A DNA stretch of 64,000 nt from Seriola aureovittata (Eukaryota > Chordata > Actinopteri > Carangiformes > Carangidae). The stretch is from contig NC_079368.1 in NCBI RefSeq assembly GCF_021018895.1, positions 13,246,501 to 13,310,500 of the forward strand, written 5' to 3'. Each line of letters begins with the position of its first letter. The first letter of the stretch is position 1. Shown here piece after piece: positions 1 to 13,160 of this stretch. The translations under genes and the position numbers were made by a program. The notes below the pieces were generated by a model. The model searched no databases. It was not told where the DNA came from and saw only the letters and a list, made by a program, of their open reading frames with translations.

Positions 1-580
1 AAGCACAACAGAGTTTTGAATACAGCAGGAGGATAAGAGATCCTGCAGTAGATGGCATTACAAGGTACTGTGTGGTTTAAATGTCACATTCCACTTACTC
101 CCTTGATAAATGAACATTAGGTGATACAAAATGCATGAGTCAACCAGCAGAGAACTGTGGTTTTGTTAGTGTTAAAACTTCTATAACCAGTACTGTCTTG
201 AGAGACCTGAATTTATCTATAAAGAAGAACCCAGCAGGCTAGCCAAGACAAGGGATGGATGAACTCTGCAGCTAAAGCCTTCTCGATGTATGTCACCATG
301 GTTATCATTTTGGGCCTTGTAAAATATTACAGTCTAGGGGGGAATAGCCCCTGGTCTTTCATGGAGAAAAGTGCCTCCTGGAAAGGGTTTGTGGGATCCC
401 ACAAGGTCATAGAGAAAAATGAGGGTACTATCTCATATTCGATACATTTAGCTCAGTGACACCGGCTTTAACCAACTAAGAATCCTAGAGAGAGCGGTGT
501 GACAGTCCCAAAAGATTGTTAATCCATGCTAGTGGCTGCCACTGGATACCAGAGGAGACTGCCAGCAGGCTGAATGTCAG

Positions 581-605
581 TATAGTATAGTATAGTATAG
601 TATAG
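581..605. repeat. (TATAG)5 pentanucleotide microsatellite
   Basis: Five perfect TATAG units. The same AGTATAG motif is the core of the satellite at 40.9-43.65 kb. Confidence 0.9.
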
Positions 606-2899
606 ACTTGTCATGTTCAGGCTGGGCATAGTAAGTGGGCATAATGCCAAGCTGCATTAGGACACCTTCTACTTCCCACCTCATCTCTTTTTCGTGACTG
701 ACAGAACCTTTTCTGTCTCAACTTACTCACAGCAAATTATCACCGGTCAATTTTGCTTAACTGACAGAAGCAGGTTTGTGTCTGCTGGCTGACCTTATAC
801 ATGCATCTGACACATGTATATGTTTTAAACAACATTGTAAACAAACACGAGAAGGCAAGTAACTGTTTAGTTTGGGAAGCCGTCAAATTAACAAATAGAA
901 TCACAGGAACATTTTAAATGCAAATGACAACTGATGAACTAATGAGTAACAGTGAGAGGTGAGCCACTGTAATGTGTGGACATCAGTGATTCCCTCTGTT
1001 GAGGAAAGGCAAGGGCGGATGGAGAGGCAGAAGCAGAACTCAGGACAGCTGAAGTCAGTGAAATTTATTTTGCAGAGAGCAAATCTTAAATGAAATCAAT
1101 TTGGCAAAGAGCAGTGTTAATGGATTTCACTTTTAGTTGTTTAGCTTTTACTGTGCTTAAAGTTCCCGAGATTTGAAGCAATAATAAGTTCAAATAAAAG
1201 CTACATTTTTTGTAGCCAGAAATCTTGCAACCATTTAGTCCGTCTTTATTAAATACATACATGTGGTAATTTATTTTGATATAAAGATGTATCAAACATT
1301 AAGAATTATTGGGATAATTATAAGCAAAATTTATAGTGTGAGATTTGAGGTTAAAAAAAACAGGTCAATTTGAAATAAAATGGTGTTGTCATAGAAACAA
1401 TTATTCACAGCTTAAATGGTGAATCTGTTTCAGTATCAGTCGTGAGTTTCAAGTGCTTTTTATCATTTAGCTTTCTGCACTTTGGTGTAATTGTGTTAAA
1501 AAAGTATTCATCAACCTGTAAGCATGTAAAAGTATGTTTTATTTAATTATTTGCAGAAATTCATAATTACAACAAGTGTAATTATTTAAAAGTGTAAATC
1601 AAATAGAACAAATTAATATACTAAACACCCCAGCTGTTACTACCACTGGATACTACAGATTCAGTGCATGTTGACATTTCACATAGAGCATTGTCCCATG
1701 TGGAGCAAAGGCTAGCAGGAACAATGAGTAGAGGTAATGCAAGATTGATTCCCATTCAGTGCCTGTGAACGTGTATTTGTTGTAATCAAAGCGGGTATTA
1801 TCATTACACCAATTTTTCCGAGCACAGCTTCCTAATCAAATCGCTACCTCAAATACAGCGCTGCTGACGGCGAACTCTATTTCTTTTAATCAATAGAATT
1901 AGCAGGGTGTTTGTTTCATCCATCCACAGAGAAGAATGGCTTTAATTTGTCCCATTGAAACTATCATCTCTTCTTGAGTGTTTATGCAGCACAGATGAAG
2001 CGTGTCCTTTCTAAAAACAGAAAAGCTGCCTCAGAGAGTGTAAAGGCATTGTTGCATGAAAGGATTTAAGAGGGATTTTGATCATCTGGAATAGCAATGA
2101 TCATGTCTTTATTTCAAGAACAAGACACTAGTACTTTGTTGAAAGTACTTGCATGGGAAAATGGACAGTAAGACTTTATAAGGAATTTTCAAGGGTGAGT
2201 TGTCTTCTGTGTCCTTCAAGCTTGATCCTCCCCACAATGGAAAACACAGTCCTTAAAACCATGAATTGTTTCGACAGCATACAGAGTATATCATCTTAAA
2301 TCCAGTATTTATATTACTGTCCTACCATGTTGATCGGGTAGAAAATAGATAAAAGCAATTGTCCCTGCAGATCTCACTGTTCAAAGTCATAGTAGTCACA
2401 CTAAATACATGCTTTATTCTAGCGGCTGCTCTGCGTTTTATCATTATTTGTTCTACTACTCTACACACAAAGCTGAATCAATAGGAACAGCACCTGCAGC
2501 CAAGTATTCTTGCTGAACTAATTAAAGAAACAGAATGTTAGAGGGACAACGTCTCCAGGTGGTTTCTGTTGCAATCAGTGAGAAGCACACAACCATTTAG
2601 CCACAGCTGTGATGCTGGAAAAAATATGAAATGTATGAAACACTGGCTTGAGCATACCTTCTAATCTCTCATGCTGCAACTACACGTCTGTGCATGTAAA
2701 CTTCATTTGCCTTCAACCTTCACAGGAGTTAGCAACACTGTTTGGTATCCAACACAACGCTGATAGGATTTAGTTGGATTTCCCACCGAGCGATCAATTT
2801 GTCAGTGTAAATAGAAACAAAACAATTAAGAGTTTTAACACCAAGTTGAATTCCTGCTTCCTTCTGTTATCAGATATGCAGCTATGTTGTCTTTGTTCA

Positions 2900-3024
2900 A
2901 CTCTACTCAATTCAGTTTTATTTGTGTAGCGCCAAATCACAACATACATTATCTCAAGGCACTTAAGACCTTACAATATTATACAGACGAACCCAACAGT
3001 TCCCCAATTATGATGATGATAATA

Positions 3025-3056
<32 letters not shown>

Positions 3057-3290
3057 TAACAGATGAAGTGTCAGATCTGGATTGTGCAGCTCTGAGGTCA
3101 GAGATATCTGCAGAATGAGGGCCGAGAGAGAGACACAGAGCACAAAACTATGGGAAAGAGAAAATACAAAGTTAATGACATGCTGTAGATATAATTGCAT
3201 GAGAGGGAGAGAGGGCTCAATGCATCATGGGAGTACCCCCAGAAGTCTAGGCCTATAGCGGCAACATCTGAGCTGTGGCACTGCCCACTT
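2900..3290 (+). repeat. teleost interspersed repeat with internal AAT microsatellite
   Basis: The copy begins TCAATTCAGTTTTATTTGTG-TAGCGCCAAATCACAAC and later has CTCAAGGCAC, GCATCATGGGAGTACCCCC and AGTCTAGGCCTATAGC. In this order these are landmarks of an abundant fish repeat whose full consensus continues for several hundred bases. An (AAT)n tract at 3025-3054 has expanded inside it. The class is not certain from sequence alone. The 3' part of the known repeat is missing or too diverged after about 3290. Chance open frames overlap it on both strands. Confidence 0.7.
3025..3054. repeat. (AAT)n trinucleotide microsatellite
   Basis: About ten AAT/ATA units, interrupted once near the left end by an extra A, lying inside a fish interspersed repeat. 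Confidence 0.9.
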
Positions 3291-4020
3291 ATAAAAAGCT
3301 TGGGAGCCAGGATAACAGATGTAACAATGTCTGTCTGTCTTCTGAGCCAGTACTTGCTTCTGCAGATGTGCCAATACATGTAGCCATGTACAGTGTGCAC
3401 AGTAATAAGACTTTTTTACAAGATGGAGGATCATATTAATTGAGACTGTTGTGGGTCATTACCAGTCTTCTATAGAGGAGCATATCAGATGGGGCCAGTC
3501 TGATACCAGATATCTGAATGCTCACGACCCAGTTAGAGACGCCATCAACTTGCAAAATTTATTCTAATTTGAACAGACATAAATTTGGTATGTTGCTTCA
3601 AAAATTTTGCCCACAGCTATTGCTAATTCAATCATCTTGAAACATTATCCAAGAATTCAAGAAGAATCTTAGAAAGAATCCACACTAATTTGAAAACATG
3701 CCTGATGTAAATTTCATTAAGGCATTATCGTCAGAGCCTCATTTTAACCCTGTCCAATATGGCTCTTTCTTTGCTCTATTTTATTCAATTTCCCTGCAGC
3801 TAGTATGCTGATTCAATTAGCTTCCAAATGAAGTTACGGAGGGGATGGTAAATCCATCTGTTTCCCTGATTCAGTCGGGTGGTTTTTTAGTGTCCCCTCC
3901 CCAACTATACCCTTAAATGTACAGATTTGCTTGGAACCTGTGTAATGGTACTCTTTTGTTTTCATTATCCAAGGAAGCCATCTTATCCTTCAACACCACA
4001 TCCTGATTCTCATCTCCCTC

Positions 4021-4066
4021 TTGCTCTCTCCACCTCTCTGTCTCTCTCGCTCTCTCTCGCTCTCAG
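4021..4066. repeat. CT-rich imperfect microsatellite
   Basis: Imperfect CT/TCTCTCGC repeats forming a polypyrimidine stretch in the edil3 intron. Confidence 0.8.
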
Positions 4067-5569
4067 CTAACGTAGGATGCATTTATCTGTTTTATCTTGG
4101 TATGATTGATTCATGAGTCTGCAGCACCGCCAGCTGTAATCGTAGGATCTGCAGGAATTGTCAGAAGTGAAGGCACCAGAGCTTAAATCAGTGCAGCTGA
4201 GATTGGGTCCAGTGTGTTCTGCATGTATATCTCATGTTTCCAGGGTGTCTCTAAGCCATCTCTTGACAAACGGTGTATCCCCTACTCAATTCCATATGGT
4301 TAAGTCAGACATCTTTATGTTTTGCACCCACGAGAGTATGGACTGCACTTAAGCAGCACTTCTACATTCTATAGGATTATTATTAATTCAGAATAGTCCA
4401 AAATTAAGATAAGGTATTAATTCATTTCAGGGTGAGTATTGTCTTGCAGAGACCACTTATGTCCGTAATTACTATCTATTTTTGTAATTTCACGGTTGCC
4501 TTTTTTATTGCGTGTGAAGCACACCATGTTTTTTTGTGCAGTGTGTGTGTATGTGCACACATGTGTGAAAATTTGATATGAATATTTTATATACCATGTG
4601 AGAGGCAGGAGAGGGGAGAGAGGAGCAAGGTATGATGAGCTGTGTAGTGCAGCAGCCTGTGTCATAAAACATTTTATTTTTAACTCACCTATTTTGTAGG
4701 AGCTTTAAAAACCTGTATCATCATTGTTAGAATAGGAACACCAGACTTTAGATCATTAAACTATTTCACATTTTACACCTGCTTAATATTCTGCCAGAAA
4801 GCAGTTGTTTTTTTCCTCCAGCATGAATTACAGATTTGACTCCAGACAAGATCACACGGAGAGACAGACTACTTTAGATTTTATCGGTGTCCATCACATG
4901 TCTACTCACAGTGAACATTAAACAGAGTGTGAAATCCCCCTACTCCCTTACTAGTGCAGTGTCAAGGCCATTTTTTACGCATATGGATCTGAATCCTTCA
5001 CTTCACTCAAACTGACACGGTATGCAACTCACTGGTTGTACAGATGCTGTTCTCCTTGCTGTAATAGCTTTAAATGATCCAGACCACCATGGTTGATTTC
5101 CTCGCTGTTCCTTTTGCCATGGCCAATTCCCTTCCCCGGTTCCTGCAACCACTTAGACATAAGTTGACATGCTGAACTGAGGCTCCATCTGTTTTATGGC
5201 TGCGTGCTCCGAGTGGCCTACTAGAATAGGATTTCAGGTCCTAATGTTTGTGCTTTGATACACTGGGTTTGATTGAGGGCTGCCTTTGTTTTGGAAGAAA
5301 AAAACAGGAATTAAATAATACTTTAATGTGCACTTTCTATTTTAGAGCACTTAAGTTACGGTGTTAAATTATAAATGGAAGGAAAAAAAAAAAAACAAGC
5401 TGACCACGCAGGTGTTTGTGTTGCAAACTGATAGGGAGGGGATGGGTCACTTTTCAATCCAGGCTGTGTTACGATAAAATGTTTGCATTTATAGTCATAC
5501 ATAACACAGCCTCACCAATTTACCTTTCTACCACTTCTCAAAGGGATTAAACAAGCAGCATTTGTTAAG

Positions 5570-6090
5570 GACAGTCAGATATGCTAACGTTCACAGTGAC
5601 AATGCTAACATGTTGATCTTTACCAGGTACAGTGTTTGCCATGGTCACCGTGATGGTGTTTTAGCAGGCTCGCATTTCCTGATCAACATTAAACACAAAC
5701 TGCATCTGAGGCTGATTGTAACATCATTAGTTTTGAAGGTACTTGGTCATAAACCAAAGTATTGAAATTTTGACACGGTATCACCAAAGTTATTGCAGTT
5801 ATTCCGGTCACAACAATACATGTTATAGTTGTCGAGATATTTCACTCAAAGCCACTGATGTCAGTCACACAGTGGCATTAGAGGAAAAATCAGGGGATCA
5901 CCAATGTAATTAGAATACATCCTCTGACGATGAATGTTTATAAAAAAAAAATGTTAAACCAACCCACCCAGTAGATATTGACATGTTTCACTAGATAAAT
6001 GAAAATATTGGCTTGCTTTTGGAGAAGATAGGGGATCACCAAGTAGAAGTCATCCTCTGGGTACCATGAATATCTGTTTTAAATTACATG
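5570..6090 (+). repeat. degenerate teleost interspersed repeat, copy 1
   Basis: Landmarks in order are TGCTAAC...GACAATGCTAACATG, ATTAAACACAAACTGCATCTG, GGTACTTGGTCATAAACCA-AAGTATTG, and then three diverged tandem blocks of about 120 bp, each with a variant of ATCACCAA...CATCCTCTG...CATGAAT (near 5785, 5895 and 6030). GTTGTCGAGATATTTCACTC separates the blocks. I recognise this as a common fish repeat usually ending in a GTTGTTGAGATATTTCA block. The class is unknown to me and no coding capacity is evident. A second copy lies at 38.4-38.87 kb in the same orientation. Confidence 0.6.
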
Positions 6091-6929
6091 GCCATGGCTG
6101 TAGGGTTGATTCCACCATCCCTACAGTCATGCCGCAAGCACAGCTAAAATTGTTTGAACTGTGAGTATACGGTTCTTGAAAGGTATTTCTTCTGGTCTTT
6201 GCTGATTGCTATTCTTTGCACAGCAGGTGTACTGTGAAGAGGGAAAAACTGTAGATATTTTTTAGAGAGAATAAGGAAGACTTAATTTCAGTTACATGCA
6301 GCATTGGTTCATGCAAGTGTGCTGGCCTAAAGACTAGAGTGCATAAGAGAGGGAAATAATGCATAGCAATGTTCATGCCATGTAAAACTGTTTACAAATT
6401 TTGTGTGCCTGCCGCCACTTTGCATTCAATCAGTCACTACACAGTTCTTTTCTCTTATTTATGTCCCCAGCATTTTGGCTGTAAGATCTGCCTGGTCCGG
6501 CCAACCAGCTGACTCTTGTAATGCGCTGCCAAAAGTCATCTTGCTCTGCAACAAAGACGCGTGTCCTCATGTCAGGACAGCTTATTCCACATGGAGATGT
6601 TTCTTTCAGCAGAGTGTTTGACTCACATCCCACACTGAGCAGTTTCAAAAATACTGCAAACAAGTCAAATTTCAAACAACAAGGAAAATGTTTAAGTTTT
6701 TGCTGGAAGGTGGTCAGTGCCACAGTGGTCAGTCTAACACAGTATGCTTTCTCTCCATGACATTGCCTATAGCATTGAGCATAGTTGAGGCCCTATACAA
6801 TCCTCAATGCTCCCAGGCAACTCTGAGTCACACTTCAGACTGTCCTTGCACTGTGAGCGCACTCAGCGGGCATTTAGACCTTCTGACACCCCACCGGCCC
6901 ATGGAAACAAAAGTGCCAGAAAGAGGATT

Positions 6930-6931
<2 letters not shown>

Positions 6932-6976
<45 letters not shown>

Positions 6977-6981
6977 TGTGT
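6932..6981. repeat. (GT)n dinucleotide microsatellite
   Basis: About 20 uninterrupted GT units (6932-6973) followed by a short interrupted continuation. Two chance open frames run through it as Cys-Val or Val-Cys repeats. Confidence 0.95.
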
Positions 6982-9900
6982 TTGCACCATGTGTGTGCCA
7001 CATAATAGCCTCAGAGAAATTGGAAAGGAGGACTTCATGTCAACGTCAAAAACACAGGACTGTGTGCTACTGAATGGAGCCTGTTAGACTTTAATGTTAA
7101 GTCCAACACAACATGACAAACCATGAGTAGTTACAGACACACAAAAATGATGAATCACACAATACTGTAGAAGAAGAAACAAATAAAGAAAGTTGATTGA
7201 AAGAATGTGTGAGAGGAAGAGAGAATTAGTCATAATGTAGTAATGGAGAATGAGACCCCGTCCTTAACCGTACATCCATAAACAGTGTACATGAAGGTTT
7301 AGATTGTGTTTAGTGTAATGGGATAATGAGAAGATCTAACCTGTAGTGACGACCAGAGTAAGTGAGTGATTTTTATACAAACTATCATTCTATCATAAAA
7401 TTAAACTATACATTTCCAAACAGGGTATCTCCTTATTCCATATAATTAACTTGAAACCTGAAACAAACAAAAATCTTGTGTGATGCTAAGTCATAAACCT
7501 CTGTGTTTGCTGTAAAATTATGAGATGTGCTCTATATTTGTTTGTTTGTATCAGTATGAAGAATTACATTTTTGGATTTTCATCTTAAAACAATTGGATG
7601 CCACCAGACGTGTTCAGTGCCACCTCGTGTTCCAGGTTACCTGAAGGCGTAAAGGTGTACTTTCTCAGGATATTTAAATTTGTCCGTGAACAGGCTGTTA
7701 GCTCTTAAAAACTTTTTCTGTCTTTTTTTTTTAATTTATATTTCCGTTTTGACCTGCAGCTATTTATAATCAGCACCCTAGATTTTCCATTTTAATAAGT
7801 CATTAGGGTTCTTTGTCCACGGGCTGAGTTTGTGAAAGGCTACAGGCTTTTGTTTGCACTAATGAACAAAACAAACTAAATTAATTATTACAAGTTTCAG
7901 TCAATTTCTTTTGGGCCGATGTGGTTGCTGAGTGCAGCTTTAAGTGTGCTGCACAATATTTTATATCTCTTCATGTTTTACTTTTATGGTACTGGGACAA
8001 TGTGCTTTCATAGAGAAAAAGCCATACATGTCACATTACAGCCTTTCAAGCTCAGTGAGACTCAGACCCTGGTTCATCATATAGAATTGGTTCAGGTAGC
8101 TCGCCTGTGTGAGGAACGGCATATTTTTAAACTCAGAAAGGTGTCATGACTCAAACAGGCTTTTCTTTGCACTCCGTAGAGAAGTGCTGTATTCAGTCAG
8201 CCATTTATCTAGAAATTGTCTGCCTTCAGCCTCATCCCTCATTTCTTTTAGGTCATTTTAGGTGCGCTTTTCGGGTTAAGGGGCTTCTCTGAAGATGGTT
8301 GCAGCAGCACAGAATATTGAGCTTTGTCATGTGGCAAGTACTATGTTCGGATAGCAGACAGATCTGAAATCTCATGTAAAAAGTCCATGCTACTTTTCTT
8401 AAAGCCCAAAACACACTGAGGGGCTGTGAGGCTCCCATTTTTCTCTCCACGCCAACCAACAGCAGTGATGGCATTTGAACATTCACTAGGATTTTTGTAT
8501 CTGGTCTATTTACTCTGTACGCTATAAGTGAATCTCAAAAAAATACACAGTGACCAATTGAACAATTTAGTATTTCACTTCCACAAAGGGAGACCAACGA
8601 GAGAATAAGGAAGGTCAAAATCAAAGCAGGAGAGGAAGAGATATTATAATTTTTAGCTTCTAGTACAGTTAAAGCTCCAGAAATACTGGATCCTTCAGTT
8701 CCCATAATGCACCTCTATATCATCTTTCATAAGACCAGCCCTATACCTCCTAAATACCTACTTCTTTCAAAACCTCGATACGATAATCACTGTGTGTTAT
8801 GGTGATAGGGTGGGGCATTTTATTTCATGTTGAGCAATATCACATGAAGTTTAACACTGTGATTTTTCACATGTTGTGGTGTTTCAGTGAGAAAATGACC
8901 TGCTGTTGCTTTTTCCAGACTGCCTGAGGAGACAAGAGCAGTGTAACAGGGTGATTTTCAAGCTCTCACCCTGGCTTTAAGCTTTAATGATAGCTGTCCT
9001 GTTGTGGCGTTGATGGGCCATAGCACTGTCCTCGTGGCTTTGTGAGGTGTGAGCACGCAATTCTGAATCCTGCACTGTGACCTAAGAGGATCATATATAG
9101 AAAGTATGTATCACAGAAACACATGCACAGGCTGCGAAGATTAAATGTCTGTTTTACACATACAGTTAAATTAGCACAGCTGGAGGGAGAATGTCAGCAG
9201 GATGCTGTGTATGCATGTTCTGTATTCATAAAAAAGGAAACTGGGCCTCATTTAGCTTCTTATAAGGCTGCCTCTCGCTGCATTACTCTCTTTATTGCGA
9301 TGGCAAAGCCACTTCAAATAGGGACATGTGATTTACACACCAACTCTACTCTTAATGAGCACAGGAGATAAGTGTGTGTCTGGAAGAAATGCACAAATGT
9401 TGCCCGTTTGCACGCTGCCATCAAACAGAAGTACAAATAAGTAATTGACCCTGTCTCCCTTTTTTTGACGTGCAGTTGTATTGGTGGGGAAACTGGAAGC
9501 TTAGATTAGAGTTGCGTGAATCTTATTTTTCAATCTCAGACACAGCAAGTAAATTCCTAAAATTGATTCTCGTGTTGTTTTTCTTTGGAACATCTACGCC
9601 ACAAGCATTCAGAGATTGCTACAGAGACTTCACACACTCCTAGTTTGTCTGGGTTAACAGCGCATGGAGGAGAGGATGGGGTTGAGAGTGTGATGGAAGA
9701 AGAACAGAAGGTGGGGGCTGGAGGAGAGGCGTAGCTTTAACAAGCTTATCTCGCTCCCTAATTTAGTTTGGGCCATCAAAGTGTTGGGAGCTGACGTCGC
9801 TGGGGGCGGTCGTATTTTTTGACCGCTACCTGTGACAGCAATTACAGGTTCCCCCTTCAAGCGTGCCTTTGTTTTTGGTGGCAGACTTGACTGCTTGGGT

Positions 9901-11250
9901 AGAGCGAGATTACCTCAACGTTCTGCAACTGGAGCATAATCAAAGCTTCACAATGAGAGGTGTCATGCCTCTCTAAATCACCCAAGCAGCCAGTGCTACT
10001 GTTTCTTCCTGGCCCCTTTTACCAGGGGTTGCGGCGTTACTGTCATTATAACAGCACTGTTGTTTAAAGGTAATCATATACTTCACAGGAAAATATTCCA
10101 CACTGCTGCCACAGCTGCTTTCAGAAACAGAAATGTGCACTACTTTACACAAAAAAGGGAAGCACTGGCAGCTTCCATCTGAAGGAGAAACTCCATGAAT
10201 AGTGTATTCACAACAAATGAAGCATGCGTACATTGTGAGCAGCATCTGCATAATTGCATACCTGTAACCACAGCATTGTTAAGAGTTGAATTATGTGTGC
10301 ACGCAAACTTCAATGCCTTTTTGTCTCGCTTTCATTAGCTTAACATCTCACAATTGGAGAACTGGGAGTTTACTCAATTGGATGCCTTTCAGAGAGCCAA
10401 CAGTTTGCTTTGTAGTCACCCAGGCATGGCTTTGTCTACATGTGTGTCAGGACCCAGCTCTACGCCTGCTTATGTACACAGCAGGGGGTCTATATTTAAG
10501 AAGGGCCCTCTAACACCCAGGGAACAGTTCTAAATCTTTAAGTAGATGGAAGGAAAGAGTAGCTCTCGAGCTGTGTTGAACCTTATGAGAGAGGAAAACT
10601 CTGAGTGAGCCCATTCACATCACAGCTCAGGAAGAAAAAAAAAAAAAAAAGAATTGTTTCAGGGTTTGTAAGATATTGCAGGTAATAAAAGTGTGGTGCA
10701 TTGTGATGCGATGCACTGTGGTGGTTTGCAATGTGTCAAGACCCGGAATGAACCTGAGCCATATCTCATGCGTTACTTCAGTTTGTTTGCTCATTTGTTT
10801 AATGTACGTCAGAGCCATGTGACACAGTATATGTTGGCCTATGACCAGGCCAATTAGTGTGATGTATTGTTGTCGCGATGCTGTGTATATTCAGCAGTAA
10901 ATAAATCTGCATGCTTATGTTTCTCTCGCTTGCTGTCTGTGCTTCTAAATTTTGCCACTGTCTTCCCATGTGACAGCAAAATGCCAAGTCGTACGCTTTT
11001 TTTCATCCTGTGTTGACTGCGACTTGGTGCTGCATAGATGTATGTGTGAGACAGTTTTATACTAACATTTTTGGCTATTTGCATTTTGAGGATTTAGAAA
11101 TACACCACTCAATGCTATCAATTATTTACATGTTTTTCCATCATTATAAATCAACATGCTCTTTTAAACAAAGTGAATCGCATGGGAAGTTATGGAGATT
11201 TCACACCCTTAATGTGTCATATTTTTTATTTAAATTTGTTTTTTTTTTGG

Positions 11251-12528
11251 TACAGAGATGTCAAAGGTGCAGAACAGTGCAGAAAACTGTTGAATGAACA
11301 CGACACAAGACCCACTGATTTTCACAAACAAATGAATTTTATGTCATTTTGATAAACAAAAATGTTGCACACCTTTAAATCCATAAAATTAGAAACAGGC
11401 ATTCCAGATCAAGTGCTAATAATTAGAACAGCGTCCGTGAATGCAGGTGGAACCTGTGTTATTTAAAGCTCTGTCATCTATAGGATCTGGTGTTATCTTT
11501 GCTATTGAATTGTTTGGGGTCATCATTCCAAGATCTAAAGACCTCTCTCTGGCCTTCAGAAAAAAAAAAAAAAAAAAAGTTGTGATGGATGCTTATCAGT
11601 CTGCCAAGGGATTTAAACACGTTTCTAAAGTATTTGAAATAAATCACTCCACTGAAAGGAAAATCATCTTGGTGTAGATATCAAACGACTGCCAATTTGT
11701 TCAGCACTGGCCGCCCCTGCAAAGTCAGCTCCAGAGCAGAGCAGATCATTTCATGCAAAAAGAAGGTCTCAAACAACCCCAGAATGTCATCACAGGACCT
11801 GCAAGTAACTCAACAACTGTTGGTATCTAAGTGCATGTGTTTACCATGAGAAAGAGATTGCACAAATTTGACTTGCATGGGAGGTGTGCCAGGAAAAAGC
11901 TTTTGCTGACCAAAAAGAACATTAGAGCGAGACTAAAGTTTGCCAGTGAAGAGATAGGCAAAGGCCGGGTATTTTGCCTTTCAAGAGAAGAACCACATAC
12001 CAACAACTATAGTCGTAGTTTGGGGCTGCTTTGCTCACTTGAAAGACTGGGCAGCTTGCAGTCGTTGATTAAACTCTGAATTCTGCATCATATTAAAGAG
12101 TGTTCATGAAGATAATGTGAGGCCGTCTGTCTGAAATTTGAATCAATTCCATTGAAATCTGTGTTTTGCTGGGATTTTGAAACATGCAGTACATACAAGA
12201 AAACATCTAGCAACTGAAGGAAATTCGTATGCAAAATGGTCAAAATTTTCAGCAAGCCGTCTAGAGGACAGTTATGCAAAAGGCTTACAAAACGCTATAT
12301 CAGCTAAAACGGGCAATACTCGCTTCTGAGGCCAAGGATGACCTCACCTTCTCAACAGAAGAATATTACATCTGTTGAAGTTTTATTCAAAAGGCTAGTT
12401 TTCCTTGTTGTTTTCGTTGAAGTACATCACCTTTATCTGTAAGCTCTGGATCAAATGTTTACTTGTTCAAATATGTTGAAAAAGTCAACAATTTCCATGG
12501 GATGTAGTTACTCTTTCGCACGACTGTA
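11251..12528 (+). mobile_element. degenerate Tc1-like DNA transposon
   Basis: The whole element is about 1.28 kb, normal for Tc1. The right end reads CCATGGGATGTAGTTACTC-TTTCGCACGACTGTA, a diverged form of the fish Tc1 terminal repeat that ends ACTGTA at a TA site (12527-12528). The left end starts TACAGAGATGTCAAA at 11251, which matches the inverted right end only loosely. Between them is a broken transposase frame. The left inverted repeat is poorly preserved, so that boundary is approximate. Confidence 0.8.
11525..12329 (+). pseudogene. Tc1-like transposase pseudogene
   Basis: Recognisable transposase pieces occur in several frames. The N-terminal helix-turn-helix region is PRSKDLSLAFRKK, then DAYQSAKGFKHVSKVFEI and NHSTERKI. 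Farther on are KRLHKFDLHGRCARKK, LLTKKNIRARLKFA, and in another frame VVWGCFAH. The usual ATG before PRSK is ATT here (11525-11527). An A-run has grown to 19 bases (11560-11578) inside the first helix-turn-helix. The segment that should carry Leu-Trp-Ser-Asp-Glu, with the first catalytic Asp, is missing between about 11965 and 12000. Multiple frameshifts and stops follow. The frame fades out at a TGA near 12329. It cannot make an active transposase. In the family this enzyme excises and reinserts the element at TA sites. Confidence 0.8.
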
Positions 12529-13160
12529 CATTATTCATCTGACATAAATAACACGGTGGTAAAGTCGCACTTAGAAAACGCTTGACCTGTTTAATCATAA
12601 TTGCAGAAAATGTTCTGTGAAGCAGAGTGAGCAAGGTAAATGTGGTGGGGCTATAATGCTTATTCTTGTTGTTGTGCATTTTGGGGTTCAACTTAATCTC
12701 AACTCAGCAGTGTTGTGCACTTTCCTAAATAATGAAGCATAATTGAACCCTAAAATGTCGATACAAGTAGCAAGTCTGTGTGTTGACTGCCTAGCACCAT
12801 TGCGCTGCAAATTGTTTGCAACAAATGTGAGAGTGTATTAAAAATTAACCCAAATGGTGCAGTCTGGGTCTCAGAAGCTGCTGCAGTGTGTGATTTCTGT
12901 TTTGCTGAGGCTCGGTTGTGGACTTAGCCTTGTTGTTCAATACTCTGTGAATAATTGAAACTGACTTCTTGCGCCCAGTATCTTTATACAGTAAATCCTC
13001 TAATAACATCAAAAGAATAAAAAAACAAAAAAACAGATTCTGACTAGATTGTGAAAATGTATCATCTCTGAAACTTTTTCATCAGTTAAGTTTCTTGAGC
13101 ATTTAAATTGATCATTTTTCTCTCTTCCTCTCTGTTTCTCTCTTTTTGTGCCGCTCTCAG

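Larger units (their letters stand above)
1..13160 (+). other. edil3 intron (upstream of the penultimate exon)
   Basis: No coding exon of edil3 or any other gene was recognised here. I looked for the preceding exon, which should end in a Trp-Ile-Gln before the phase-0 junction, and did not find it, so this intron extends beyond the left edge. Contents are AT-rich unique sequence plus the repeats listed separately, with CT-rich low complexity at 4021-4066. Intron status follows from the splice acceptor at 13160. Confidence 0.8.

Noticed and set aside
6688..7073. Open frames of 105 and 88 codons
   Set aside because: Length comes from the GT microsatellite; the rest shows no homology that I recognise.
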